A stretch of 64,000 nucleotides of DNA from Suillus spraguei (GCA_016800925.1 JABCPU010000003.1:372001-436000); one strand, 5' to 3'; counted from the stretch's first letter, positions 1 through 11,369 are shown. Made by a program: numbers and translations. Notes: generated from the letters alone by a model not told the origin.

Positions 1-1835
1 CAGATCGAGGTGTGTAAATTCTTGTCCATGATAGGCCCCCGGAAAATCTGAATGTGGCGAACGCAGGATAAGAATGCTGTGACAACATTTCTCTCTTCTG
101 TGATAGATTCATTCTTGATTCGACATAGTTTCGCGTCCGGTAAACGCGGTGCTGAAGAAGGTTATGATACCCCACCCAAGAAGCGCAAAGTCTCCATAGA
201 TCCAGATAGCGCAGCCCAAAAAAATGTTCTAGCCAGTAGGAAGGCAGAACCAAATGAAGCACGGGCAGTGTTCATTCACCCGGTGAGCAGTCGGGAGCCT
301 ATCATTAAGCTTTGGTATTCAGTTGATCGTAATCAAAAGGGAAATACCTCCGATGAAATTCCGAAAACGATGGTTTGGGAAGATCCTGGCATGGATGAAA
401 TGTTCATCGTGAATGCTCCTACTGGAAATTCACATTCGATCGACGGAACGAACACGGCGAGCGTGAACCGTGTTTCTCGAATTCCACGTCCTATGAGGAA
501 AGGTGGTCCATGTTCCGGTCCCATGCCCGATTGGCTACAGGAAGCTCTTATTGTAGGTTCCGGATGTTTGAAATAAACATAATTTAATTTTGACCCTTCG
601 GTATCTAAGGCAAATAATGCATATTCTACCACGCAGCCCAAGATTCCGTCGTTGTCGCTCTTTTCTAATCAAGCTTCCGATGATCAGGGCTGTGCTGTTG
701 TTCACTCTAACCATCCTTCATGTTGCGCCCCCCCTTTTGGGACACCGTATCTCCAGTCATCAAGCTCCGAGCACACACGAACCAGATTTCACAAAGGAGA
801 CCTATTGAAGGCACAGGTCATTAACCAGGTCGACCGCAAGTTCATCGCCTGTTTAGTTGATTTGGATCATTCCACGCATGGTCAAACCCCAAAGAACCTC
901 GCAGCAGATGGCTCAACTCTGATCCTGATTGATCAACACGCTGCGGATGAACGAGTCCGAGTCGAACGCTTCCTAACAGAAATTTGTTCTGGTTTCCTAC
1001 AACATTGCGAGGGAACCGGGGGAGTCGAAGTTTCGGAGCTGTCTCCCGCTGTGCCTATTTTACTCACGCGTCATGAGGCCTCGCGCTTGGCAGCTATCGA
1101 AGAAGTACAATCAGCATTCGATCGGTGGGGTGTACGCTTTGATGGATTGACTAAGTTGACCCCATTGGAGTCGGAATGTGAAGCAAGTGACGGGTATGTA
1201 CAAGTCTTCGTCAGGGCAATACCTGCGATTGTGGGCGACAAGGTACGTGTTGACATCTGCATGGTATTGCGTGCTCATTATCTATGGTACAGTTACTCAT
1301 GAACGATGAGCTGCAAGACCTTGTTAAAGGCTACCTGGGAACTCTCGAAAGCGAGGGAGCGTACCCTCCTAACCTATCGCAGCACAAAGACGTCGATAAC
1401 ATCAAAAATGACGAGTCGCGGTGGCTCAAGGCTCTTCGCTGGTGTCCGCGGGAACTTCTGGATTTGATCAACTCCAAAGCGTGTCGCGGTACTAACGTTA
1501 AGGTGCTCTCGATACACTTTTACTCATTACTTGTTCACTCAGGCGCGGTCATGTTCAACGATCCACTATCATTGGAACAGTGTGAACGCCTTGTGAGACA
1601 TCTTGCTGCGACTGCATTTCCCTTTCAATGCGCCCACGGAAGGCTAGTATCTTTGATTGTCCCGACCCGCGTTTATTCATATCGGCACTTCTTCCAGACC
1701 TTCCCTCGTTCCTTTGACTCATGTAAGTATCAAGAGCGGCAGGCGATTCCCACCGGCATTGGATTGGACGAGGCTGAACCGACTCACGCCGGGCTAAAGT
1801 ATCGTTATCGCGTTCGCCTTGGAGACCTTTATTGA
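1..1835 (+). CDS. MLH3: DNA mismatch repair protein MLH3, 3' part (5' end outside window)
   Basis: MutL-family mismatch repair and meiotic crossover factor; its C-terminal domain dimerises with MLH1 and carries the endonuclease site. The exons read 1-9, 67-552, 610-1242, 1293-1488 and 1543 onward, joined by GT-AG introns of 50-57 bp with phase kept at each junction. The central linker ends with PDWLQEAL. The C-terminal domain shows VINQVDRKFIAC, the endonuclease motif DQHAADERVRVE near 930-965, then ACRG joined across the last intron to AVMFNDPLSLEQC and FQCAHGR. After HGR the usual short ending is not recognisable: the frame runs to a stop at 1833-1835, but a one-base indel near 1645 or another splice would give a different end. 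No premature stop is seen. Identity is secure; the last 60 codons are uncertain. Confidence 0.88.
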
Positions 1836-2833
1836 AAGCCGTCCGGTCGGTATTTTGGACACCTTCGTTACATACATTAATGATCTCATTGTGGTTTTCT
1901 TGTGTTCAAAAGACGATGGCACGTGAACCGATGGTCGTGTGACATTGAAATGTTCATTAATTTAGTCTTAAAGTCCGAGGTCGAGAGCCAATGAAACGGG
2001 TATCAGAACAGGAAGAGGGCAACAGATGCAACTCGAAGAAAAGAGGATGATGGAAGAGACAGAGAAGATGGAAGGCTACAAATCCTGAATGCTGCTGTGT
2101 GCAAGAATGGAAGATGATTTGATCCAAGGAGCTTTGTATGGAGAAGTATAATGCGTTCCAATAGACATGAAGGAATCTAAGGACCAGCAACCCATGACTT
2201 TGACACTGCAAAGACAAAGGAAATTCAGTTGTCGCGCCAATGTGGAAACAATCATAGCCTGAGATGCGAGGCAGGACATGTACCACTAGACCGAAAGCTG
2301 CAAACCAGAAAGAACCTGCGCCTGACGAGGGAAACGGACCTACCCCCGCCGGTGGGGGCCTCGAGAACTGCAGGACTTGCTGTGAAGTGAGTAAAAGAGA
2401 GGCAACATGGTTCTGAGGAGTTCTTCCCTTTCTCCTTTGCCACCTCCAGGGGAGGTAGTGCAAGAAGCACTGGCTCGCCACACGACAGGTGTGTAACGGC
2501 GCAACTGCGTCTCTGATGAATTCGAAATCATTTGATTCGTAGTCCTCGGTATGCGCTCTGACGAACTAGAGGTGGCATTTGGAGTCACACACCCAGTCTG
2601 CGGGGGGTCCTACTGAACAACTTCGAATTCGAGCTCGATATCAGGTTTAGGATTGACATGGAACAAACTGTACACTCAATATCACCACAATCGGATTATT
2701 GGCAAGTAGGGCTAGAAGTATTGATTTAGCAACTGCGAGGGACGGTCAAGGCTAAGAACTCACGCATCTCGACAATTCAACCAGTATTCTCCATGAGCCA
2801 TGCAACTCGAATCAATATATAGCCCACTGGGTA
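1836..2833. other. intergenic stretch, no gene recognised
   Basis: Open frames here are short and show no family motif that I recognise. A plus-strand stretch around 2400-2490 could be a gene remnant, because it has an intron-like GTGTGTAA...TTCGTAG segment, but no product can be named. Three restriction-type palindromes lie end to end at 2625-2642, probably by chance. Confidence 0.4.
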
Positions 2834-3780
2834 TCACTGATGCAGTCTCAGGAAAATGAGAAGTGGGCAGTATACAGAAAAGAAGCCGACGATCGGGTCC
2901 AACCAACCATCCATCATCTTCCAGCAGGACGGGCGTTGAATTAAGATCACGATGAGAGGTGCCCTCAAGAAAATGGGGACATTGCTACAAGTATTGCATG
3001 GCATGGTGGTCTCCTGTCTGCAAGGTATGGGGAGATGTTTCTCAAAAGAGGATGCAAAGAAATGGATCTCAATGTGCTCCTGGAGTTGCTGCCCCATCGC
3101 TGCATCCCACAGCCGGATAGTAGAATCCCAAGAACCAGACACAATGCGAGTCCTATCGGGGAAGAACGAGACTGACGAAAGCCAACGAGTGTGCCCTGGA
3201 AAGGGCTCACCCAATGGTAGCCCCGTCGCCGCATCCCACAGCCTGACAGTGGAATCAAAAGAACCACACACGATGCGAGTGCCATCAGAGGAGAACGAGA
3301 CTGATCAAACCAAACCAGTGGGCCCTCGGAAAGGCTTGCCCAACAGCAGCCCCGTCACTGCATCCCACAGCCAGATAGTAGAGCGGTGTGAACCAGACAC
3401 TATGCAAGTCCCATGAGAATGATCGAACCTAATCAGTGTCCCCTCCGAAGGACTCGCCCAGTGGTAGCCCCGTTGCTGCATCCCACAGCCGGACAGTTGA
3501 ATCGTGTGAACCAGACACGATGCGAGTCTCATCAGGGGAGAAAGTGACTAAGTGAACTGAACCAATGCCAGTATGCCCTTGGAAGGGCTCCCAATGGCAG
3601 CCCCGTCGCTACGTCCCACAGCCGGACAGTGGAACCCTCTGAACCAGATACAATGCGAGTCCTGTCGGGGGAGAACGAGACCATCAATATCCAACCAGTG
3701 TGCCCTCACCAATGGTAGCCCCGTCACTACATCCCACAGCCGGACGGTGGGATCCGACAACCTCCTAACACCACCATGAC
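2834..3780 (-). pseudogene. degenerate WD40-repeat array
   Basis: At least six beta-propeller repeat remnants read on the minus strand, each with the signature [15 protein letters not shown] or a decayed form. The minus-strand conserved CTGTGGGATG block recurs at about 3108, 3237, 3366, 3484, 3617 and 3735. The first spacings are exactly 129 bp (43 codons); the later ones are 118 or 133 bp, so the frame changes between repeats. No ATPase or NACHT part is visible. Such near-identical repeats are typical of the large NLR-like or signalling WD40 genes of mushrooms. I infer a broken 3' fragment of such a gene, although unrecognised introns could explain some of the frame changes. Confidence 0.7.
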
Positions 3781-4165
3781 CGCACCTCATAATGATATAA
3801 TTCACACCCTCTATGCCCAACTTTTTCGCCAAACCAGGTGCACCATCGACACCTGCACCTACTAGCAATACACCAACCACAGCTCCTTTGGTCCCCATGC
3901 ATGCGCCGCAGCTGTTCACTGCACCTGCTTTCGCATCGACCAATCCCTTCTCTGTGCCAGAATCAATCACAAAGACCAGTAAACTGGCACCATCTCCCTT
4001 CGCAAAACCCAGTGTACTACCTTCCTCTGTACCAACATCTACATCGGCAAGCCAACAAAGGGCCGTCGTCTCATGTTAGCAAGTTTCTGGAAGAAATGAG
4101 GTATAGTACTGGAACATGCGTGTTTTGGGTATATGGGATGTGTAAGTCGGCATCATGAACACAAT
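3781..4165. other. low-complexity flank left of the transposon nest
   Basis: Holds a plus-strand open frame (3813-4079) rich in Pro, Ser, Thr and Ala, with no recognised domain. It may be a gene remnant. It ends just before the TA target site at 4166-4167. Confidence 0.3.
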
Positions 4166-4167
4166 TA

Positions 4168-4231
4168 CAGCTGTGTGCAATTCTAATGAGATTGGTAAAA
4201 ATTCGTAACGCGTGTGACAAAAAAGGAAATC
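4168..4231 (+). repeat. T1 left terminal inverted repeat
   Basis: Pairs with the right terminal repeat at 6222-6285, whose outermost 10 bp now lie at 37035-37044. The first 31 bp match perfectly; further in there are a few substitutions. Confidence 0.85.
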
Positions 4232-5044
4232 AACAGAACAACACGTCCTGGACATCAGGGGAGACTTCTTGTAGCTTGTACAAAGTTTTCAGACACTATC
4301 AGCCCTTCATATTGCTTCTACTATGTGTCATACACATATATTTCTATGGCAAAATGAAAGACAGCCAATTCGAAAAAGCCAACAATCAAAATCCCAGCCA
4401 GACCTGAGCTCAAAGCTGTACCTGTGGATGTCCAGGAGCCTAGTGACGCGCCCATGCCATATGTGAATGATGCTGAGAGAATAGGGCACCTCTCTGAGGC
4501 TGACTGGTCAACCAAAAATCTAGTAGAAGAAGATGACGAGGTAGAAGTTGATCAGTTGGAGTCCAAGCAGGAAGATCAACCAGAATGGTGTGATATTGGT
4601 CAGTTTACAAAACTGGTTGGCAGTTTTTCCTCGGTGCGCACAAGAAATTTTGTACAGCAATAAAGTCAGGTACTTGGACGTGATGATTCATTGTCAACCT
4701 TTGCAGAAGATTCTCTGAACACTTGCATCAGGAAATTCACACATTCCTTGACGTGCCCTTATGCGGACTTATTTACACTTAACTGCCTTGGTGAAATTGA
4801 ATCTACTTGTCCAAAATTTCAATGTGAATGAATTCAGAAAAAAAAGTTGAGATATATTAATATACATGTTTTATTGTATTTCGCACTCAAAAAATATAAG
4901 ATATGCCAGGTGAATGATGTGAGAGAGAGCAAACAAGTTTTGAGATAAGTGAGTTAAGCTGATTAAGCATGTTAAGGAATGTGTGAATTTCCTGATGCTG
5001 AGCACTTTTATTTGTACAATAGCACGACAGTTGAACATGCTGAA
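4232..5044. other. T1 non-coding 3' segment
   Basis: Lies downstream of the T1 transposase stop. It contains a plus-strand open frame at 4424-4663, acidic and without known motifs, and a perfect 25-bp inverted repeat (4725-4749 with 4974-4998). This is longer than expected for a minimal Tc1 element, so it may hide an older small insertion. Confidence 0.4.
4725..4998. repeat. 25-bp perfect inverted repeat around a 224-bp spacer
   Basis: GCATCAGGAAATTCACACAT plus 5 more bases at 4725-4749 is repeated in inverse at 4974-4998. It may mark the ends of a small non-autonomous element or a foldback inside T1. No flanking duplication was identified. Confidence 0.6.
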
Positions 5045-6173
5045 TCATGTAGCAATATAACCTGCATTTTTGAACCATGCATATGCATTCTCTGGTGTGA
5101 TACAACCTGTGGCTTCATACAGGGCCTCAACTGGGTCTTCATATTGGCGTAATTTGTCACCATGATGGCAGATGTAAGCTTTCACTGTTGACCTTGAATA
5201 AGTAGATGAATCAGGCAGGACAATGAGAACTTACAAGCACTAAATGACTCCTCGATTGGAGTGAGATCTGGGGAGTAAGGAGGTAGATAAAGTACAACAC
5301 AACCTATTCAACTTCATCAAATTTCTGGAGGATCCAAACACTACTGTACAAACCTGCACTCTCAACAAGGTCCACAAGGTCCTGATTATGGTGGATTCGG
5401 CAATTGTCAAGGACAAGGATAGACCGTTCTTGAGGATACGGGTTCATATGTGGGAGCTAGTAGGACAAGTCCTGAAAAGCTGAGCAGATATTACAGTAAG
5501 AGAGAATTACTACATCTTCCAAAACAAAATCATAGAACTCTTGTGCATCAAATGAGCCTTCGATAACACGTGTTGCAAGATAGCCGTCTATGGTCACGGC
5601 AGCACATAGCAAGTAGCGGTCTCCTTGAACAAAAACGTCACAAAGCTGTGCACGTTGTCCATGGTGTGATCATCCATAATGGCGTGCATGAGTGCACTCG
5701 TTCTTACTAGTTTCATTGAGGACAATGAACTCTGAGCCATTGCCAACAAAGTCATTCCGAAGACTGTCTTTGAACTCCTCTCGACAGACATTGTCATGTT
5801 CATGAGCAATCTTCTGGAGCATTTTTCGAGAAAGGCCAGCTTGTTTGAGATTGTGAGATAAGGATGATGAGCTGATGGTGATGTTGTGCTTGACTGCAAG
5901 CCAGGTACAAATTTCATCAAGGAACAGATCTGATTCTTCAGCAAAGAGGTCTTTGACTGCTGTCATGAGTGCTCATGTGATTATCCTTGTGCGGCCAACA
6001 AGTGGAGAAGAGGGCCTAGTAACAGTACCAAGTTCTTCAAACATGTTTTGCCAACAAAAGCAGCTGGCCCACGAAACACAGAGCAATTCACAGATATCTT
6101 GGACCTCCCAACTGTGATCCCAGAGTGTAAGTGCACATTCTTTTATATTGTTGCTTATTCGTTGGTTGACCAT
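5045..6173 (-). pseudogene. T1 transposase (IS630/Tc1-mariner, DDE_3 type), broken
   Basis: Cut-and-paste transposase of a type common in mushroom genomes. It starts MVNQRISNN at 6173 with a helix-turn-helix region (ALTLWDHSWEVQDIC), followed by SPLVGRTRIIT. The catalytic half is shown by ETSKNECTHARHYG, DRYLLCAAV, then ILVLDNCRIHH and YLPPYSPDLTPIE, and it ends ENAYAWFKNAGYIAT before a stop at 5045-5047. Two introns are likely near 5470-5520 and 5180-5240. In-frame TGA codons lie at 5973-5975 and 5670-5672, each where the family has Arg, so both look like CGA to TGA changes. The product cannot be full length without readthrough. Confidence 0.85.
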
Positions 6174-6277
6174 GGTGTACAGGCGATGGCGAGAGATAGG
6201 CTAACTTTATGTTTGCTGGCATCTGAAGGGGACTTCCTTTTTCATCACACGTGTTATGAAAATGTTACCAATCTCAT

Positions 6278-6285
6278 TAGAATTG
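6278..6285 (+). repeat. KDZ target-site duplication, left copy (TAGAATTG)
   Basis: Eight bases of the T1 right terminal repeat directly before the KDZ end CACCTGGCC. The identical copy lies at 37027-37034 directly after GGCCAGGTG. Eight bases is the duplication length I recall for the KDZ superfamily. Confidence 0.88.
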
Positions 6286-6799
6286 CACCTGGCCTTCCCA
6301 ATAAGTAGCTTTACTAATACAGGACAAATACATGTGCCGTCAATTACTAGAATAGTCATTTGCGCTAAAACATCAACACCAGCCATAACCCTTGCCCCAA
6401 ATCCTGCGTGTCCTTAGATATATCTACATACAAGCCTCGGGGAAACTAGGTAGGTTCCGTTCTGTGTACATTCCGCCCCGATGCTAATCCGGCTGTTCCT
6501 GTTTCATCGCTAAACCATCCGCTCCGCTATATGAACTGTTCCCATGACTTTCCTTCCCCTCCCTCATCGTTGTCTGTGATGCTGAGGCTGTCAGAGACAT
6601 GTAGGCTTGGTTCTGGACATTGCCCTTGATGAAATCAATGGTTCTAGTGCTCATCTCCCTTTGTTTGTTGCCCCTTGTCGGTGACTCTGGTGTTGGCAAG
6701 GTACGTTGCTGCTGCGTCTACTAATACCAAGTACCTACTAACTAATGACCTGATGTTGTTCAACAGTCTCTCCTCCTCCTCTGTTTTGCAGACGACATG
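6286..6799 (+). repeat. KDZ left terminal inverted repeat, segment 1
   Basis: About 514 bp matching the reverse complement of the outer part of 35318-37026. Most differences are CpG/TpG or CpG/CpA pairs. It ends with one subterminal repeat unit and stops at GACGACATG, where repeat R begins; the uninterrupted right copy continues directly into CACACTGAG. Confidence 0.85.
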
Positions 6800-7620
6800 C
6801 TGTAGCAAACAAAGTCACGCTGACCATGAAAGTGCTGTTTTACACAAGTTTCTCGTTACTGCCTACAGCAGCTACTGAGAAAACCCCTATAGCGAGCATT
6901 ACCCCTTTTCGCTTCGCCGGTACCGTTTTTGCTCCGTGGATCCTTGCCCCTTACCAAATCTTGCTACTGATGTCCTCCTGTCCATTCCATTTCCGTCTAA
7001 GATCCATTGGTGCATAGCATATTCGTTTCCACCATTACTAAAGCTACGGCAAGACTTACCTTACCTTCCGTGACACCGCTTGCTCGCTGCATGCCTCTTA
7101 GCTAAATATCTCTATCTCGCTACTGTTCTTGCTATGTATTCCGGCCGTTCACGGTACATGTTAAAAAGGACTCTTTGCACATTCTGGTACTTTTACTTTT
7201 CCCTCTATGGTACACACAGTACTTAGGAATTGTCACCACTACTGTCTCTAACGGAATAAAGTCTTTCGCCAAAGTCACTGGCTCTTAAGAATTGTTTTAC
7301 TGCTGCATGCACCACCGCTCTTTACCGCTTTCCTGCGCTTCACCGCTTGTTTTACTGCCAGTTTCCCACACCTTACCGCAGTTTTACTGCACGCACTACC
7401 GCAGTTTTACCACTTTCGCTACCGCTTGTCTACCGCTTTCCCGCGCTTACCGCTAGTTTCCCACGGACTGGAGGTCACCGCTAGCATCTCGCTACCTCTG
7501 ACGACAGTCTTGCACCACAGGTTGGGCATTATTGAGCTATATTGACTTAGCATTCCCTTTAGGGTCGAATGCTCTTGCTTTGCAAGTGAAGCAGACTAGA
7601 TGGAGCGCAAGACTCACATA

Positions 7621-7836
7621 CAGTGGCTCAAAAAACTGTCTGCATGTTTTGGCATTTTTCACTATCTATAATATTGTGTGAGAACAAACAAATGCCTCAA
7701 AAACATGCTTATACCACATTGTAGTATGGCTTCAGGGCTTTTATTTGAGCCCTACACCGTGGGAATCGGTGGAGATATGGTGGAGATACAAGGCTCACAA
7801 AATGGTGACTCATGCGGACAGTTTTTTGACTCAAGT
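7621..7836 (+). repeat. T2 left terminal repeat with IR/DR structure
   Basis: Pairs with 9026-9238. The motif CTCAAAAAACTGTC, or a close form, occurs at both the outer and the inner edge of each terminal repeat, so each end carries two direct repeats as in IR/DR-type Tc1 transposons, where they bind transposase. Confidence 0.8.
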
Positions 7837-7860
7837 ATTTTACAGTAATAACCAGGTATT

Positions 7861-8877
7861 CTAGTATTTTGTATGACCTCCCTTGGCTTTAATTACTGCC
7901 TCTATCCTTCTAGGCATACTCTCAATTAATTTCTGGCAATCCTCAGCTGTGATCTTCCCCCATTCCACTGCTACTCTCTCCCAAAGCTCCCATACTCCTT
8001 TAGGGGGGTTTTCATAGGCTTGAAGCTTTTTCTTGAGTGTTCCCCAGAGATGTTCAATGACATTGACATCAGGAGACTGTGCTGGCCAGTCAAGAACATT
8101 GATGTTATGTTCTTCAAACCATTCCCTAGCTCTTCTGGATGTGTGCTTGGGATCATTATCCTGTTGGAAAATGATATCTTCTTCATCAATCCCTGATTCT
8201 GCCAAGCTAGGCAGCAAGTGGTCATTTAAAATGTCCACATACTGCTCAGCATTCATCTTCCCCTCAACCTCAGCAAGCATTCCCACACCATTCCATCCCA
8301 TACAGCCCCATACCATTAAAGAACCTCCTCCAAACTTGACAGTCCCATTAACCTCTCTGTCTGTTAGGCCATCTCCCTTCTTTTTCCATACATACACCTT
8401 CCCATCTGACCCAATCCTATTGATTTTGGTCTCATCTGACCATATAACATGCTTCCAGTCCTCTACAGTCCAGTGTTGATGAGCTAAGGCAAAGGCTAGT
8501 CTTCTCTGCCTATGTTTGATGGAGAGAAGAGGCTTTTTCTTCTTTGTTACTGCCTTGAGATGAGCTGCCTTGAGAACATTCCTCACAGTTTGTGAAGAGA
8601 CAGGGGTAGTGATGGTGGAATTGATATAATGGGTGGCTTGGACAGCATTATCAGCCTTTCCTGTAGTGATATGTTGGATAATAGCCCTTTTGTCAGTAGA
8701 GGTAAGCTTGGATGGACGTCCTCCACAAGAGTTTTCCTTGTCTGGGTGGCTTTCTTTGATGAACTTGGCCACAGTGGACTTGCATACTCCAGTTCTAGAG
8801 GAAATTTGGCGAGCAGAGAGGCCAGCATAAGACAGAGAGAGGATATTATCTCTTTGAGCAGAGGAGATGGCTTTCAT
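7861..8877 (-). CDS. T2 transposase, DD34E Tc1 family, intact
   Basis: 338 residues from MKAISSAQRDNIL. The frame is open 26 codons further upstream, but this Met starts the conserved N-terminal DNA-binding region (SYAGLSARQISSRTGVCKSTV, a paired helix-turn-helix, with GGRPSKL between the subdomains). Catalytic residues visible: Asp in WSDETKINR, Asp in FQQDNDPKHTS, and Glu in SPDVNVIEHLW, with 34 residues between the last two. It fills the space between the terminal repeats and has no stop or frameshift. The length is normal for the family. It probably acts on the T2 ends in the nucleus; activity is inferred from intactness only. Confidence 0.92.
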   Translation of the reverse strand: MKAISSAQRDNILSLSYAGLSARQISSRTGVCKSTVAKFIKESHPDKENSCGGRPSKLTSTDKRAIIQHITTGKADNAVQATHYINSTITTPVSSQTVRNVLKAAHLKAVTKKKKPLLSIKHRQRRLAFALAHQHWTVEDWKHVIWSDETKINRIGSDGKVYVWKKKGDGLTDREVNGTVKFGGGSLMVWGCMGWNGVGMLAEVEGKMNAEQYVDILNDHLLPSLAESGIDEEDIIFQQDNDPKHTSRRAREWFEEHNINVLDWPAQSPDVNVIEHLWGTLKKKLQAYENPPKGVWELWERVAVEWGKITAEDCQKLIESMPRRIEAVIKAKGGHTKY

Positions 8878-9025
8878 GGTGATTATGACTATGATACATG
8901 AGATATTCTGGTTTATATAGTTAGATATAGTCATAAAATAACATAATGACACCACTTTATAATTTATATAATAGTGGCATGATTTTTATGGTGTCATAAA
9001 TAATGATTTATATAGTTTTAATATA

Positions 9026-9238
9026 CACTCAAAAAACTGTCCACATGAGTCATCATTTTATAAGCCTTATATCTCCACCATATCTCCGCCGATTCCCACG
9101 GTGTAGGGCTTAAATAAAAGCCCTGAAGCCATACTACAATGTGGTATAAGTATGTCCTTGAGGAATTTGTTCATTCTCACACAATATCATAGATAGTGAA
9201 AAATGTCAAAACATGCGGACAGTTTTTTTGAGCCACTG
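9026..9238 (-). repeat. T2 right terminal repeat
   Basis: Inverse of 7621-7836 with scattered differences; carries the same outer and inner CTCAAAAAACTGTC motifs. Confidence 0.8.
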
Positions 9239-9294
9239 TACTAGTTTAGGCTGTGGTTCATCTACAGCCCAGGCTAGATTGTATCTTTACAACG

Positions 9295-10097
9295 CACACT
9301 GAGAGTTATAGCACTGTTTGGTGTTAGGTATGTTGCTGCCGTTCCTATCAATAGCAAAGTACCTACTGACTGTTGTTCAACAGTCTCTCCTCCTCCTCCG
9401 TTTCGCAGATGACACACACACTGAGAGTTATATAGGATTGTTCGGTGTTAGGTACGTTGCTCCCCTTCTTAACAATAACAAGTACCTACAGACTGTTGTT
9501 TAACAGTCTCTCCTCCTCCTCCATTTTGCAGACGACACGCACACTGAGAATTATATAGGATTGTTTGGTGTTAGGTACGTTGCTCCCCTTCCTAACAATA
9601 ACAAGTACCTACTGACTGTCGTTCAACAGTCTTTCCTCCTCCATTTCGCAGACGACACACACACTGAGAGATATATAGCATTGTTTGGTGTTAGGTACAT
9701 TGCTACCATGTCTACTAATACTAACTACACACTGACTGTCATTCAACAGTCTTGCCTCCTCCATTTCACAGATGACACGTACACTGCACTGAGAGTTATA
9801 TAGCATTATTCAGTGTTAGGTATGTTGCTGCCATGTCTACTAATACTAACTACCTGCTGACTGTCATTCAACAGTCTCGCCTCCTCCTCTGTTTTGCAGA
9901 CAACACGTACACTGAGAGTTATGGCACTGTTCGGTGTTAGGTACATTGACACACCTTCTGCCTTACTTTATGCATAGTCTTTTTCGGTAGGACGCGCCTC
10001 GTTGACACACCTTCCACCTCACTTTACAAACATCCCCCATTTGTTAATTTTATCCAGCAGGGCTCGCCTTGTCACTAACCCTTCTGCCCTGCTATAC
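9295..10097 (+). repeat. KDZ left terminus, segment 2: array of ~120-bp subterminal repeats
   Basis: Six units starting CACTGAGAGTTATATAGC at about 9297, 9419, 9542, 9661, 9788 and 9911. Each carries a near-palindrome GACTGTTGTTCAACAGTC (8-bp stem, 2-base loop, some decayed). The last 150 bp are unique sequence matching the inner part of the right terminus (about 35385-35490). The segment breaks at GCTATAC, where R copy 2 enters. Confidence 0.85.
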
Positions 10098-11369
10098 GGT
10101 GTAATGAACATATTGGCGCTAGGCTTAAAACCCCACCTTTTTGACACTTGTCTCACATCTACAGGAGTTACCACTTGTCTATGGCCGTCTTACCCCTTTA
10201 GCAGTACCGGCGGCATCCCACACTTACCGCACACCATACCGACTGCTGCACCACGTTCCATGTACTGATGTCCTTCCATGTCCTTGCCACGTCCACATAG
10301 CTCCATTTGGTGCATCATTTGTTTTCTGTTCGTTATCACTGATTCCACGGTGTGACAAACAAACTCATGCTGAGCTTGAAACAGCATGTTTTCATATAGG
10401 TGTCAACTGGCAATCATTATCCTTACCCTTCAGCTTCACCGTCCTACTTTACCATGTGTTACCCCTATCTGACGGTATTGTTCCGCACTCCGAAAGCCTC
10501 ATTGCAGCTTAACGGCTGTACTACGGCAACTTTCCTGTGAAGCGGTGATCTTTGGCAATCTCCACGAACCCATTAGGCATCCACAAGCAAGATTCACCAT
10601 CCGTCCTATGTCCATCCAGTCTCGCCGGTACGTTATGTTTTGTAAACTGTAGTGCAGTCTTATTACATGTCTGCTGCGTGTTAATCCTATCCCTTCTGTT
10701 TCCATAGCTATTCCTTCCGGATAAAATTCCTAGGTACCTGTACTCGTTCCTTACTTCCCTCCTATAGTACACATGGTACTTAGGAATAGTCACCACTATT
10801 GTCACTATGAAATAAAGTCCTTTACTGAAGTTACTGTCTCTAAGAATCGCTTTACTGCTGCACGCACCACCGCTCATTACCGCTTTCCCGCGCTTCACCG
10901 CTAGCGCTAGTGCTTTCTCACGCTTCATCACTACACTACCGCTTGTTTTACCGCAGAAGTTCCCACGCTTACCGCAGTTTTACCACTCGTACTACTGCAG
11001 TTTTACCGTTCACGCTACTGCTTGTCTACCGCATTCCCATGCTTACCGTTAGTTTTACCGCAAGTTCCCCACGGACCGGAGTATTACCGCTAGCATCTTG
11101 CTACCTCCGACGGCATTCTCGCACCACAGGTTAGGCAATATCGAACTATACTAACTTAGCATTCCCTTTAGGGTCGAACGTTCTTGCCTTCGCAAGTGAA
11201 GCAGACTAGGTAGAGCGCAAGACTCGCATACTAGCTTAGGCCGTGTGTCATATACCGTACATTCAGGTCTGATCCATGGACATCTGGACACCCAATCAAC
11301 ATCCATCCATATCTAATCCATATCCATATCCGACTCAGTCCATCCATCCGATCTGATCCACTCATCCAA

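Larger units (their letters stand above)
7621..9238 (-). mobile_element. T2: complete Tc1/mariner element
   Basis: 1618 bp, starting CAGTGGCTCAAAAAACTGTC and ending in its inverse, flanked by TA at 7619-7620 and 9239-9240. It has long terminal repeats of about 210 bp and one uninterrupted transposase gene. Removing it restores the junction CATACTAG seen in R copies 2 and 3, which proves the insertion point. Confidence 0.92.
6800..9294 (+). repeat. unclassified repeat R, copy 1 (interrupted by T2)
   Basis: Inserted in the KDZ left terminus between GACATG and CACACTG, which are adjacent in the right terminus. It begins CTGTAGCAAAC and ends CAGCCCAGGCTAGATTG plus TATCTTTACAACG. The middle is rich in ACCGC and TTTTACCGC motifs. 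Without T2 it is about 875 bp. All three R copies share the 3' end but have different 5' ends, as 5'-truncated retroposons would; no poly(A) tail or coding region is seen. Confidence 0.55.

Noticed and set aside
2625..2642. EcoRI, SacI and EcoRV sites end to end, resembling a vector polylinker
   Set aside because: The flanks match no vector sequence that I recognise and the rest of the interval is ordinary; taken as chance unless reads show a join here.
5594..5944. Minus-strand 116-codon open frame in T1
   Set aside because: It is an out-of-frame shadow of the transposase, whose true frame shows the conserved catalytic motifs.
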